Below, in pieces: positions 21,764 to 32,952 of a stretch of 64,000 bases of DNA (position 1 is its first letter; each line of letters starts with the position of its first letter). Location: contig CM068380.1 in assembly GCA_034770075.1 (NCBI GenBank), positions 24,482,638-24,546,637 of the forward strand, written 5' to 3'. Position numbers and translations under genes: made by a program. The notes beneath the pieces were generated by a model, which was not told the DNA's origin, did not search any database, and was given only the letters and a program-made list of their open reading frames with translations. Source of the DNA: Aralia elata. Taxonomy: Eukaryota; Streptophyta; Magnoliopsida; Apiales; Araliaceae.

Positions 21764-23165
21764 CTTTGTGTTTCTTACAGAGTTTCAAGGTTCCCACTGC
21801 TGTCCAACTTCAGAAAAATGCTTTCTGAAGAGATTCTATAAGAACAGGATAAGCACTAGTGAAAGTGCCAAACAGAATAAGATAAGAAAAAGTTAGGTGG
21901 GGGATATTACAGTCAGATGATTTGACTCTTGGGGGTTGATGGAGGCAAGGTAAGGCTTCAGTAGCCACATCAAAATTTATGATATACATCAAGTTGCAAG
22001 TAAAAGATTCTATTGAACAAGGAAAAGGATAAGCACCTCCCATCAAATAGACTTCAACTAAGAGACCAAATGCACCAAATATTAACCACAATCACCACAA
22101 CAACAGGATGAAGACGATCTAGATCTTGTTAGTGACCGTTTAAGGTGGACTAAAAGCACTCTTATTTCGAAAACTTGTGTTTGAGTATATTTGATAACAT
22201 AAGAAAGTATGTTTAGCTTAAAGGCACTTTTGGAAGAACTTAAGATTTACTCCTTCAGTTCCAAAGAGAAAAAAAGTCATATTTGCCAATATATTTTTTC
22301 CACATAAAGAGTCTCTCTTTTTATTTTTATTTTTTATTGATAATTGTACCCTTAAATATATGTCAAGTAAAATGATATCACTTATTTATAAAAATCTAAA
22401 GTATTTACAAACTTCTTCCTACTCCATCCGTTCTAAAATATAAGATCAATTTTAACATTTTAAACTCAATATTAGATATATTCAAAATCAAAGTTCATAT
22501 ACTTCACTAAACTTTTTAGGGAAAAAAACAAATATCATAATTACCAGTAGATAGTTTATAATATACATTATTCTATCGACTAAAATTAAATACATTTGAA
22601 TTAATTTTATATTTGAGAATAATTTTAATTGACTTCAAAAGGTCAAAATTAATCACATATTTTAGAATGAATGGAATACATGTTTTAATCAACGTCGAAT
22701 TCTTGACTTTCAGTTGAAAAGAAATAAATAGGGATAAGGATTAAAATATTATACTATGTTATAACTATATTATTTAGGGATAAGAATTGAGAACAATCTG
22801 GATAATTAACAATCAAAGAAAAAGGAACAGAGCACTTCACGTGAATGAATAAGGGGTAGTAAAAAAGTGCACATAGCTGCTCATCCATTGTATATGTTGA
22901 TATATATACAAACTAATTGAAAAAACACACACAATTTCAATTTGAACATTTTAACTCATACCAGATTGACCATCATTTCAATGTGTATATCCATACAAAT
23001 CAAACACACAAACACACAGACACACAGAGATCTACGAATATACACACACAAAAATCAGAAGCACAATAAAAGAAAAGAGGAAACTTACAGATCTTGCAAG
23101 AGAATAGAAGGAAATGGAGAAAAAAAGAAGTTCGCAAGAGAGAGAACTCGAGTAGTGTAGTGAAG
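21764..23165 (-). promoter_or_regulatory. Probable CNX6 5' UTR, 5' intron and proximal promoter
   Basis: On the minus strand a pyrimidine-rich leader-like stretch (about 23165-23090) ends in AGATCT-GTAAGT, a consensus donor. Acceptor-like TTCTTATAG or CTCTTCAG lies near 21830-21845, shortly before the start codon. This predicts a 1.2-kb intron in the 5' UTR. A Stowaway-type MITE (22422-22676) lies inside it, and (CA)n-rich sequence spans 22925-23050. The intron is an inference; no long protein is convincing here. Confidence 0.45.
22422..22676. mobile_element. Stowaway-type MITE
   Basis: A 255-bp element with TA at 22420-22421 and 22677-22678. Ends CTCCATCCGTTCTAAAATAT and, on the complement, TTCCATTCATTCTAAAATATG. 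Same family type and nearly the same size as 18289-18545. It lies in the presumed 5' intron of CNX6. Confidence 0.75.
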
Positions 23166-23361
23166 AGAGAATTATTGAAGATGAATGGTGGGCAACAGTA
23201 AAAAGGGGCAATCTTGGTCATCTCACATTGCAATAGTGAGGCTATTTTGGGCATGAAATAATATTCTAACAAATAAGCTGCCATCCCTAATAAGCTGAAA
23301 AAATAAGTTCCACTTGGCCAGATTTATTATATCATTATATGTGCATTGAGGTGTAGTCACC

Positions 23362-24098
23362 ATGGTAATTAAACCGGGATCGGATCGTCGGTCCGACCGA
23401 CCGATAAAAATCAGAATCGATCGGCTTTTCGGTCTGATTTTTTCAAAAACTCGTTTTTTGGTCAAAAATCAGTCAAACCCGATGACCCGACGGTTGGACC
23501 GGTCGACCCAATGACCCGGTCACCAGGTCACCGATTTTACTAGTTCCCTACCTCAACACTTTTTTTTAAGCCTTTAAATTTGATTGAATGTATTCTTGAT
23601 TGAGTTTTGAATTATAATCATGATTTAATATCTTTCTTTTCATAGAAATTTAATATTTATTTGAATTGTATAAACTATAAAGTAAACATTGTACAAATAG
23701 ATTTAGTTTTTTTTTTTTACCGAATTTGATTGAATGTATCCTAGAGATGTTTATATTCATTTGTGTTTGATTTTATCATTCTTGAGTCTTGAGTTTTGAG
23801 TTATGATTATGATTTAATATATTTCTTTTTATATAAATTTAGTATTTATTTGAATTGTATAACGTAAACATTGTACAAATATGTTTAATTTTTTTGTGTA
23901 GATAAATTGATTAATTTTACATATTTACTAAATATTATATATAATATATAATAATAATTAATATATTTAATTATTTATTATTTATTACATATTAATGACG
24001 TCATTGGGTCAATAACGGTCCGACCACTGGTTGGACCAGTGACCCATCCACCCCGTACATTTTTCGGTTCGATGAACAGTCCGGTTCTAAAAACATTG
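23362..24098. mobile_element. Nonautonomous hAT- or MULE-like DNA element
   Basis: A 737-bp element flanked by GTAGTCACC at 23353-23361 and 24099-24107, an 8-9 bp target duplication. Terminal sequences ATGGTAATTAAACCGG and the complement of the other end CAATGTTTTTAGAACCGG are related. Both ends are rich in GGTCCGACC-like sequence, and the middle holds two copies of a block of about 150 bp (23572 and 23733). No transposase. Confidence 0.7.
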
Positions 24099-24246
24099 GT
24101 AGTCACCGGTGAAGTTAAAAATAATTTTTAGTGGGGTCAAAATTATTACTAAGTTATAAATAATTTGACAAGAGTTCAGAAGTAGTGCTTCCGAGTCAAT
24201 TTTTTTAAAATACTTTTGTATTTATGGGTCACATACACGTATGTAT

Positions 24247-26339
24247 TGTCGACGCCGGTTTTTTTCTTCGTGTCCTCTTTCAGTCTTTTCCAATTTTATC
24301 CTTCTTAATTTAATGATTTTTTGGAAAAGGTCGGCATATAATGTCGACGGGGTTTTGAAAGATCGCCCTTTATGATGAGCCAATTAATCAGAGTCGCCAG
24401 TTGGTATATTTGAAATGGATGTACCAACTCATCCGAGTTTTCGTTTTTTATAAATCGCTGGCTCATATGTGACTCCGAATTAATTGGTCCGCGAATCGAG
24501 ATTCATGGAGTTCGGGGGCTTGCTTAAGTGAGGGGAAGGTGTTAGGCACCCCTCGACTTCCGTGAAATACGGTTACCGCAATCTTGATGCTGTCCTATCC
24601 TTTAATTCATGAAATGGGCATATGTGCAGGTGTGTGTGTGTGTGTTTATGTGAATGTTGTGGTGAGTTTGTATGAAAGAATCATTTGGATTTTTAGGGAG
24701 AATCGTGCTTTAGTTTGAGAACGCTTCGGAATGTCTTTTCGGCATACACGAGAAAGCTTTATGAGAAAGGTTTGATTTTAATTGTCAAAAACTATGAGGT
24801 TTTTTATTGGGTGTCGTTTTGGTAAAGACAAGAGTTTTAAACCTTTAACCAAAATAGGAATCGAGATTTGTACGTTGCTTTCATAAATGATAGGCAATTT
24901 CTAGGATCTCTTTCGCCCTATGCATCAAGGTTTAATAAAACATTTAATTTCTTTTATAAAACCCCTTTTCGTGGCATTTGAAAACAACTTCTTTTTAGCT
25001 CTCTCGTAGAATAGGAATCGACTTTCGTTAGCATTTCCAAATTTTTAGCCTTGTGATGCTAATATCCTACTTTGATTGGTTTTAGAAAAATCTTTATCGT
25101 TTAATCTTTTGGAATCATTTTGGTGTCATAAAATCTAATCAAGCGTAAACACGCGTCGGGGGTATTCACGGGCATGTCAGCCATCAAAATATCCCCAAAC
25201 GCCAACAATCACATATTTCACTAATACGGGGCCTTAAACCCGATTCTCGCCTTAGCGTCGTTTTAAGGCCCGACAATTACATATTACAAAACAAGCACCT
25301 TGAATCTATTACATACATCAAAACGTCCATCATCGGATTTGAACCACGGGGTCGCTTTCCTAGGCTCACACGAGATTACGACGTACCCACGAAATGAATG
25401 CTACACAACTAACCAACCCGGATTTATCTAATACACCATGATATCCAAAAATGACAATCTAAATAAATTACACCCAATAAATTATCACAAACAAGCTAGA
25501 AATTTTATCAATTGGATATCCTCGGGTTATTAGGAAGAATTTTGTTCCGATGGAACCCTCACCAATAATCCCTAATCCATGATGGTTCAACAAGATCCAT
25601 GAAAGTTATAACTAATTTACCCAATCAATATGACATGAATTACTAGAACAAATAGAAATTTTCACCTTGCAATTGATCTCAAATGGATATGAACTTGTGT
25701 ATTTGAATAGGATGAAGAGTGTATTTGATACAATCAAAAATCAAAAGAATTAAATTCTCTCTTTTTTCCTTTCTTTTCTTCCTAATTGATTGCAAATTTT
25801 TGCTCTTTTTCTCTCTATTTCCGTGCTTCTTCTTCTTGCTGGGATTCTTCTTCTCCCCCAACCTTCAACTTCTTCAACTCCCTGTATGCTGAGCGAAAAA
25901 TGAGCTGAAATAGGCTGGCCAAAGCCAGCCGCAGATTGATCTGCGGCTGGCTGGCTGGCCCATTTCCCATCGCACTCAGCTGATAGTGCTGATTTCCTGG
26001 TTTCCGTGCTGGCGCACCCACTTGGCCGCAGATCAATCCGCGGCTGGCTGGCTTGACTTTCTCAATTTTCGTGTTACGCCTCGATTTTCGTGCCGTGACG
26101 CTGCTTTTCGCTGACAGGTTCGTATTTTACAGTCCGGGAATCATTGGGAGGCGTGCCACACCTTCCGGGAATGCCAAATTCGGATAGCCTTGCTGTCATG
26201 TCGATTTCGGTTGCAAATTGTCATGGTGGCGTCGAGCGTCCGTACCTTTTCTGTCTTTTGCTCTCGCAGGCCGGTCCATTTGACGAATTTGCCCTCCTGT
26301 CAAGGTTAGTATACGAAGTGCAAAATTTGGGTGTCTACA
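24247..26339 (-). repeat. 3' LTR of the Tat element
   Basis: 2093 bp, same length as 40315-42407. By eye about eight substitutions separate the two, for example GATGAGCC/GATGAACC, TACGGGGCC/TACGTGGCC and TGCTGTCATG/TGCTATCATG. It contains the GC palindrome at 25924-25951 and a related site at 26024-26050. Confidence 0.95.
25924..25951. repeat. GC-rich palindrome in the Tat LTR
   Basis: GCCAGCCGCAGAT and ATCTGCGGCTGGC are perfect 13-bp arms around TG. A variant GGCCGCAGATCAATCCGCGGC follows near 26023. The other LTR has the same pair at 41992-42019 and about 42091, and the internal region has three related copies at 27997-28062. Confidence 0.92.
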
Positions 26340-26352
26340 GTTGCCCCTCTTT
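26340..26352 (-). other. Polypurine tract of the Tat element
   Basis: Minus-strand AAAGAGGGGCAAC directly next to the 3' LTR fixes the orientation of the element. Confidence 0.85.
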
Positions 26353-26534
26353 ATCATGTTTATGAAATGTTAAATGAAATGAACAGGATAAAGAAACAGA
26401 CACCCGATGTCTGAATGACAGTGCACAGATATGATAATAAACACACGATGCAACACATGTAGTTCATGGTACAACACAAGATGTAGCGCATGCAAACATT
26501 CGAAAGAGTGTCAATGCATCAACCCTCTGACCGT

Positions 26535-27935
26535 ATTTGTTGGTCGTTAGGTTCACCCTTCCAATCTATCATCTCGTTCAGGGCCGGGTATCGTTGCCGG
26601 TCACCCATCACGTAACCCCCAGTTATCGTCGCCGGTTGATTATCTTGTCGGAGCCGGTTTTCGTCGCCGGACATCCATCTCGTGATCGCCGGTCGATCGT
26701 CTCGTCGGGGTCGGGTATCGTCGCCGGTCACCCATCACGTAACCCCCGGTTATCGTCGCCGGTTGGTTATCTTGTCGGAGCCGGTTTTCGTCGCCGGACA
26801 TCCTTCTCGTGATCGCCGGTTATCGTTGCCGGTCGATCGTCTTGTCGGGGCCGGGTATCGTCGCCGGTCACCCATCACGTAACCCCCGGTTATCGTCGCC
26901 GGTTGGTTATCTTGTCGGAGCCGGTTTTCGTCGCTGGAAATCCTTCTCGTGATCGCCGGTTATCGTCGCCGGTCGATCGTCTTGTAACCCCCGGTTATCG
27001 TCGCCGGTTGGTTATCTTGTCGGAGCCGGTTTTCGTCGCCGGACATCCTTCTCGTGATCGCCGGTTATCGTTGCCGGTCGATCGTCTTGTCGGGGCCGGG
27101 TATCGTCGCCGGTCACCCATCACGTAACCCCCGGTTATCGTCGCCGGTTGGTTATCTTGTCGGAGCCGGTTTTCGTCGCTGGAAATCCTTCTCGTGATCG
27201 CCGGTTATCGTCGCCGGTCGATCGTCTTGTAACCCCCGGTTATCGTCGCCGGTTGGTTATCTTGTCGGAGCCGGTTTTCGTCGCCGGACATCCTTCTCGT
27301 GATCGCCGGTTTTCGTCGCCGGTCGATCGTCTTGTCGGGGCCGGGTATCGTCGCCGGTCACCCATCACGTAACCCCCGGTTATCGTCGCCGGTTGGTTAT
27401 CTTGTCGGAGCCGGTTTTCGTCGCCGGACATCCATCTCGTGATCGCCGGTTATCGTCGCCGGTCGATCGTCTTGTCGGGGCCGGGTATCGTCGCCGGTCA
27501 CCCATCACGTAACCCCCGGTTATCGTCGCCGGTTGGTTATCTTGTCGGAGCCGGTTTTCGTCGCTGGACATCCATCTCGTGATCGCCGGTTATCGTCGCC
27601 GGTCGATCGTCTTGTCGGGGCCGGGTATCGTCGCCGGTCACCCATCACGTAACCCCTGGTTATCGTCGTCGGTTGGTTATCTTGTCGGAGCCGGTTTTCG
27701 TCGCCGGACATCCATCTCGTGATCGCCAGTTATCGTCGCCGGTCAATCGTCTTGTCGGGGCCGGGTATCGTCGCCGGTCACCCATCGCGTAACCCCCGGT
27801 TATTGTCGCCGGTTGGTTATCTTGTCGGAGCCGGTTTTCGTCGCCGGACATCCTTCTCGTGATCGCCGGTTATCGTCGCCGGTCGATCGTTTTGTCGGGG
27901 CCGGGTATCGTCGCCGGTCACCCATCATGTAATCC
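26535..27935. repeat. 35-bp monomer array with 140- and 245-bp higher-order units
   Basis: About 1.4 kb built from four 35-bp monomers: A (GTTATCGTCGCCGGTTGG..), B (GTTTTCGTCGCCGGACATC..), C (GTTATCGTCGCCGGTCGATC..) and D (GGTATCGTCGCCGGTCACCC..). Usual order ABCD gives 140 bp; the D marker CACCCATCACGTAAC recurs at about 26728, 26868, 27113, 27358, 27498, 27638 and 27778. Two intervals are 245 bp (7 monomers) with a C/D hybrid ending TTGTAACCCCCG. Long open frames on both strands here are a by-product of the repeat. Confidence 0.95.
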
Positions 27936-27996
27936 TTTTTTTCTCAACACGTCAATTGGCTGCAAGGGAGCAAGGTGGGACCCACCAGGGCCAGGC

Positions 27997-28062
27997 GCGG
28001 ATGGATCTGCGGCCAGCCGCAGATTGATCTGCGGCCAGCCGCAGATTGATCTGCGGCCAAGA
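27997..28062. repeat. Internal copies of the LTR palindrome
   Basis: Tandem GATCTGCGGCCAGCCGCAGATT-like units, three ATCTGCGGCC starts at about 28004, 28027 and 28049, between the 35-bp array and the antisense genes. Same core as the LTR palindrome. Confidence 0.88.
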
Positions 28063-28199
28063 TCGGGATGTATAAGCGGCTCGCCGCTTCCAGATCTGTC
28101 ACTTTCAACTTCCAACTCACACATATTTCTCGCGATTTTTGCTTGTTCGCAAGGGCTTTTTGTCGATTTTTCAACTTTCCTGCAAAAACTGTTCCGGTA

Positions 28200-28683
28200 G
28201 GATTGATCTACACGCTACAGGTAACACTTTGACCGGTCACTTTTCAATTTCGTCAATGTTTTGCTATACATTTGACTATTTGCATGTTTAGAGATAAAAT
28301 GTATGCTTTACAATGCTATGTAATGTACTATCATATATACATGCTATGTATTAACTGTGTGGGTCCTATTTTATGTTCATGAGGCGGTCCCACGTATATG
28401 TTTGTTCCTTTTTGAAAGAAAATCATGCATTTATGGCATTTTACATACTTTATTTACACATATGAATGCAAATATGATCTGTTGTGGCCTGAGTTCTTTG
28501 AAAAACATGCTTGGATATGCATGGGATGTCCATTTTACAAACGGAACTCTGCCGATTTTTTTTTTTATACCATAACCATGCATCATGTTGCATTAATTAT
28601 ATGACGAGGCTAGAAATTTAGAATACTCATTACATAATTTTAAAAGGGAACTTACCTTCTTTCTCGCCCGTTCTATTCCAGCT
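28200..28683 (+). promoter_or_regulatory. Presumed promoter region of the antisense genes
   Basis: Noncoding, AT-rich, right before the first plus-strand gene. It contains a TATA-like CATATATACATG near 28333. No experimental or strong sequence proof of a promoter. Confidence 0.3.
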
Positions 28684-30654
28684 ATGGATCGTGATGCGCC
28701 CAGTAGCTCTTCCGCCTCTCGGACTTCGGGTGTTCGCCGTCGTAGGGCTGCACCTGCCCCTATTCCTCCTCGTACCCGTCAGGCTCGTCGCTTGGCGGAG
28801 TCTGTCATCCGTCCTGATCACCCGGACGTTGAGGAGGTTGTGCCTCCGGAGGTTGCGGTGGAGGAGCCGTCTTCCAGCACATCAGCTCCCCCTCTCATCG
28901 CGCCTTATCTGGCGCTTCTGTCCAGATACCCGATCTATTGGGTCGGGATCTCAGTCGTCATCCCTCGGCATCTCTTGTTGCTAATGAGGTATACTCGATT
29001 CGGCTTTTCATTTGTTCTCGATTTCTCAATTTCCGGTTCTATCTGGATTGACCCATTGGTGATTTTCACAGGTGCCTGAGTTTACCCAGCCGAGGGGTAA
29101 TTGGTTCAACATTTACTCTCTCTACGCGGCCCTGCACAGTGATTACCGGGAGATGGTGGACTCTTGGGGCTTTCGACATTTCTTCACTATCATCCCCCGT
29201 TAGTGCCCCTGGGGTTACATGAGGGCCTTATCCGAGCGATGGTTCCACCATACGCAGTCTCTTCATCTTCTCGACTGCGAGGTCGTGCTGACCCCCTGGG
29301 ACTAGAGGTACATTACGGGCATAGAGTTCACCGGGTCCCGTGTCCCCCTGGATCTTGATATCACTCCAGTGGAGGTTCGAGCTTTGCTAGGCTTCGCTGC
29401 TGATGATCGGGTCTTTAAGGCCCGTAGTATTCGGTCCGGTGCTTTGGCCGTCGATGCTGTTGGGGGTCTATACGCACAGCCTATCCCAGCGGATCAGGGC
29501 ACTCGCGACATCCTACTACGGCGCTTGTTCCTGACTATCATGAGGGGTTGTTTCCTAGGGAACAACTCTTCTACCATCCACTTCAGCGTCGTAGGGGCTG
29601 TTCGAGATGTAGACCGGATTGGTGACTACGATTGGGGGTCGTTCACTTTTGCTTATTTCCTCCACGGTCTGCGTCTACGCTCAGAGGGACAGACTGATGC
29701 GTGGCTCGGTTTCTACCACTTTCTGCTGGTGATTCTTTTCCTCCTTTCTCTTACTGTATTTCTTTTCATTTCATCTCTTTTCTGTATTTGATAGTGACTC
29801 ATGCCTTGTCTTGTTTCTATTCACAGTTCTGGGCTTACGAGCGTCTTCCATGTCTGAGGCCTATCACTACTCTAGGCCCGGACACTTATCCCCGGGGTCG
29901 ACGGTGGCATCACAGCACTTTGGAGGAGGTCCCCGTGTCGGGCAGCTTTGCACATTGTCGTATTCAGCTGGAGTTGATCACGGCTGCCGACGTCGTTTGG
30001 ATTCCCTACCTCTCCGAGCATCTGACTGTGGGGTTTGCTGACGGGCATCCTTCCGGTCCGGAGTTCGAGCTTTCCACCCGTCGCCTCACTTTGCAGAGTG
30101 TTGGAGGCTGGGTGATGTATCTGGGAGAGCGCGCATTCAGATGCGTCACTGGAGAGATCCGCATCCCGCATTCCCTTTCTTTCACTACTTTCTGGCCGCT
30201 GGATTCTCAGCCCTCGGAGATCATGCTCGTCGGGGAGGACGGTCGGATGCTTTCCACAGGCCCCAGTACGAGCGAGGCTTTCAGGACTTGGTGGGTACCT
30301 CGTACCATCGGTCCCCAGACCCGGGCTACCTTCTTCCTCGGGGATATGGTCCCCAGCTCGGTGATGATGACTGACTGGGCAGCCTGCGTTCGGAGTCCCA
30401 CCCACACTGAGCAGATAGACACTTTGACCCGCCAGGTGGAGCAGTTGTCGCTATTTCTTCGGGTGTTAGGCCGGACCCCGGAGGAGGCTTACGCCTACGA
30501 TCCTGACGGTGCGGGCTATGATGCAGGCCCGAGCTCATCTGATGCCATCGCTCGGCCATACATCCCCGACATGAACTTTGGGCCCTCGACTTCGACGACT
30601 CGGGGGGATCAGTTCGAGGACCCCGATTTCATCGATGAGATTGACTTTATCTAG
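28684..30654 (+). pseudogene. Antisense gene 1 of the Tat element: plant mobile domain protein, broken
   Basis: Three exons with GT-AG introns: 28684-28988, 29072-29728 and 29827-30654. Exon 2 starts VPEFTQPRGNWFNIYSL and carries SERWFHHTQSLHL, ITGIEFTGSRVPLDLD and RLFLTIMRGCFLGNNSS; the splice joins GFYHFLL to FWAYERLPCLRP, the usual core of the plant mobile domain. The C-terminal part ends with a short coiled stretch (EQIDTLTRQVEQLSLFLRVLG) and an acidic tail. Two in-frame TAG codons (29201, 29303) interrupt exon 2, and exon 1 seems to need a frame change to meet exon 2. It runs opposite to gag-pol. Tat elements such as Grande and Retand are known to carry antisense ORFs; what the protein does is not known. 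Confidence 0.75.
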
Positions 30655-30874
30655 ATCAGGATAGGATAGGGCTTTTGTACCTGTACCTGTTTAGATTTAT
30701 TTTTCATTTCATGCACTATGTACTGAACTCATTTATTTATTTATGCACAGTTCTTTATCTTTTATCTCCATGACATTCATTTGCTTTATTATTGTCTATA
30801 CGATGCATGCTTTTTATTCATGGATAGAAAATGACCCCTGTACAGTCTTTTTGATACTATTTTTTTTTTCACAG

Positions 30875-32365
30875 ATGACGTCCTCAGATGTCGTGGTATG
30901 CTTGGATTCCATTCCTCCTACAGGGTTGGTTGGCAGCCTCCTCCGTTGGTTAGACAGTTTATCGCCGGCCGACAGGGTCATCGCAGATGGTCTTTTGGGA
31001 CACTCTCGATCCTTATTAACCTTTCAAGTGCTAGCGGGCTTCGTGGATGGTATTTTGAGATATTGGGCCCCTGCTCGTCAAGTGTTCAGGCGAGGAACAG
31101 TAGAGCTGACCCCCACCCTCGAGGAGTATGGTCGATTCTCCGGTTTGCCTTTGGATAAACCTTGTGCCAGGATCACGTCTGGTCCCATGCGCCGTCAGTT
31201 CTTGACTTTTACTGGGCTGCGGAGGGCGGTTCTGCTATCGGCGATCACATCAGATCACCTGATTCCTCTTCATTTTTTGATTGACCGATTCGGCTCACCT
31301 AACAGTTTTCGCCACTTCTCTGGGGATTTTTCTGTATCGGAGGAGCGCTGGGGCGTTTTGAGGCTAGACGTTTTGATGGCCTGTATCCTCTCAGTTCTGT
31401 ACTTGCCCGCGGGACCTGATCATTTGGACATGCGGGTGGTCGCGGCCGTCAGGGCCCTTCAGGAGGATCACACCATTCTTCCCATGATATTGGCGGATAC
31501 TTACATGTCAGCCTCATACTGTCAGTCCTTCCGGGGCAGAGTATTCCGAGGGAGCTTGACTTTGTTGTATGTGTGGTTCATGAGTCATCTTAGTCCCATC
31601 GGTCATTTCCGTCGCCAAGGGTTTTGCTTCAGTCATGACATAACCACGCAGTTTTCATTTCGTCCTGCGAGCTGTACTGATGCGGCCTCCTGGATAGCAT
31701 TTCTGTCGGTTATTGAGGATCCTTTTCATCTCCTGACCTATTCGGGTTATTGCTCCTTTATGAGCTTCTTGACTCACGTGCCCACCCTGGATTTCATCCC
31801 TATTGCTGGCTTGAGGGGTGTGACGACTTATCATCCCCTGGCGGTCATGGGGCAGTTTGATCAGACACAGGACTTACACCCTTTCGCGGGTGCAGCCGCC
31901 TACCGATTCCTTATATCATCCCGTTCAGAGTGGGATCTACTGCGGGTATACGAGCTTTGGTCTCGCAGGATCTCCGCCGAATATAGTGAGAGCTGTCACA
32001 TCCAGACATTTGCTTACGTGCAGTGGCTGCGCGGAGACTTGGATCCGGCTGGTTTGAGTCAGACTGGGGCCTTTGATGACTCTGGAGTGATTTCCCCAAA
32101 GGATACCACAGACCACCCCGTCTCAGCCGATTTTTCCCCGAGTCGGGTTACTGAGAATACCCGACTCCGCCTGGCCCTGATTACTGCTGAAGCCGAGAGG
32201 GATGCCGCTTTTGTCGAGAGAGATGATGCCATTCGGGCTAGAGACGCTGCCATTGCTGACAGAGAGGCCATTGCACTTCAGACCGGGGCAGTTGTAGATG
32301 CTCATTTTGGGACGGTCAGCCGAGCCACTGCTTTACTGGATCGTATTGATATGATGGGGCAGTAG
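30875..32365 (+). CDS. Antisense gene 2 of the Tat element: DUF7745-like protein
   Basis: A 496-residue open frame. I take the ATG at 30875 because TTTTTTTTCACAG directly precedes it as an acceptor; the 44 codons upstream look like intron. Typical features of the DUF7745-type plant protein: ILRYWAPARQVFRRGTVELTPTLEEYGRFSGL (about 55-86), LPAGPDHLDMRVVAAV, and ADTYMSASYCQSFRGRVFRGSLTLLYVWFMSHL. The C-terminal 70 residues (AEAERDAAFVERDDAIRARD) form a coiled coil. Uninterrupted, unlike its neighbour. It ends tail-to-tail with integrase; AATAAA at 32501. It may be spliced with antisense gene 1 (acceptor-like TTTATGCACAG at about 30750). Function unknown. Confidence 0.7.
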   Translation: MTSSDVVVCLDSIPPTGLVGSLLRWLDSLSPADRVIADGLLGHSRSLLTFQVLAGFVDGILRYWAPARQVFRRGTVELTPTLEEYGRFSGLPLDKPCARITSGPMRRQFLTFTGLRRAVLLSAITSDHLIPLHFLIDRFGSPNSFRHFSGDFSVSEERWGVLRLDVLMACILSVLYLPAGPDHLDMRVVAAVRALQEDHTILPMILADTYMSASYCQSFRGRVFRGSLTLLYVWFMSHLSPIGHFRRQGFCFSHDITTQFSFRPASCTDAASWIAFLSVIEDPFHLLTYSGYCSFMSFLTHVPTLDFIPIAGLRGVTTYHPLAVMGQFDQTQDLHPFAGAAAYRFLISSRSEWDLLRVYELWSRRISAEYSESCHIQTFAYVQWLRGDLDPAGLSQTGAFDDSGVISPKDTTDHPVSADFSPSRVTENTRLRLALITAEAERDAAFVERDDAIRARDAAIADREAIALQTGAVVDAHFGTVSRATALLDRIDMMGQ

Positions 32366-32952
32366 ATTGCAGGAGATGTTGATGCTTCAGATTTATCCAC
32401 CTCCTTGACCATCCTGCTTCAGCTAGTTTCAGATTTGTAGATTATTTTATTTCCTGCATAGACTATGTTAGTTCCATCAGTTATCGAAAAGCAATTTTGT
32501 AATAAAATGACTTATATATATATAGACATGCATTTAAATTTAGTCATTTTCCCCTTTTGTCGTATCATTTCCTTTCATTGGATCCCCATTTTATCCAGCT
32601 GACCCTGATTTTGACATTTCGCCTTCTTTCTCTTCTCAAGTCTTGATGGAGATTTGACAGATATTGCCGTACACCTTTTGATTTCATCGGATTGAATCTC
32701 AGATTTTTGGGTAACTGTATGGTTGGATCAGGGTTATGTCCCCTGGGATGAAGCTGGTTAGGCGGCTGGTTTTGGGAAGGTTTTTGAGGGTGTAGGAAGG
32801 TTTTTATCTGGCTATTGAAAAATTGGTTTTGGTTAGGGAAAGGATTATTTTTTAAAGGATCGGACCGTGCCATGATGGCTGCCTACGTACCCCCACAAGT
32901 TGGGAGATCAGGTCCTACGTAGTTCGCTCTCAAGGAAAAAGGACCTGATGAT
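32366..32952. other. Convergent spacer between integrase and antisense gene 2
   Basis: No gene. It holds the plus-strand AATAAA at 32501, a short AT run at 32513-32522 and the region after the integrase stop on the minus strand. Transcripts from both strands would overlap here. Confidence 0.6.

Noticed and set aside
21810..22091. 93-residue minus-strand frame upstream of CNX6
   Set aside because: Hydrophobic low-complexity translation without family; better explained as part of the 5' intron.
26535..27935. Many 60-90 residue open frames on both strands
   Set aside because: They are translations of the 35-bp repeat, whose monomers lack stops in several frames. They repeat every 105 or 245 bp and have no start context or known domain.
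26535..27935. CRISPR array
   Set aside because: Repeats are contiguous without unique spacers, and the setting is a plant retrotransposon.
29872..30405. 177-residue minus-strand frame in antisense gene 1
   Set aside because: It opposes the plant mobile domain frame, which has real family motifs and introns.
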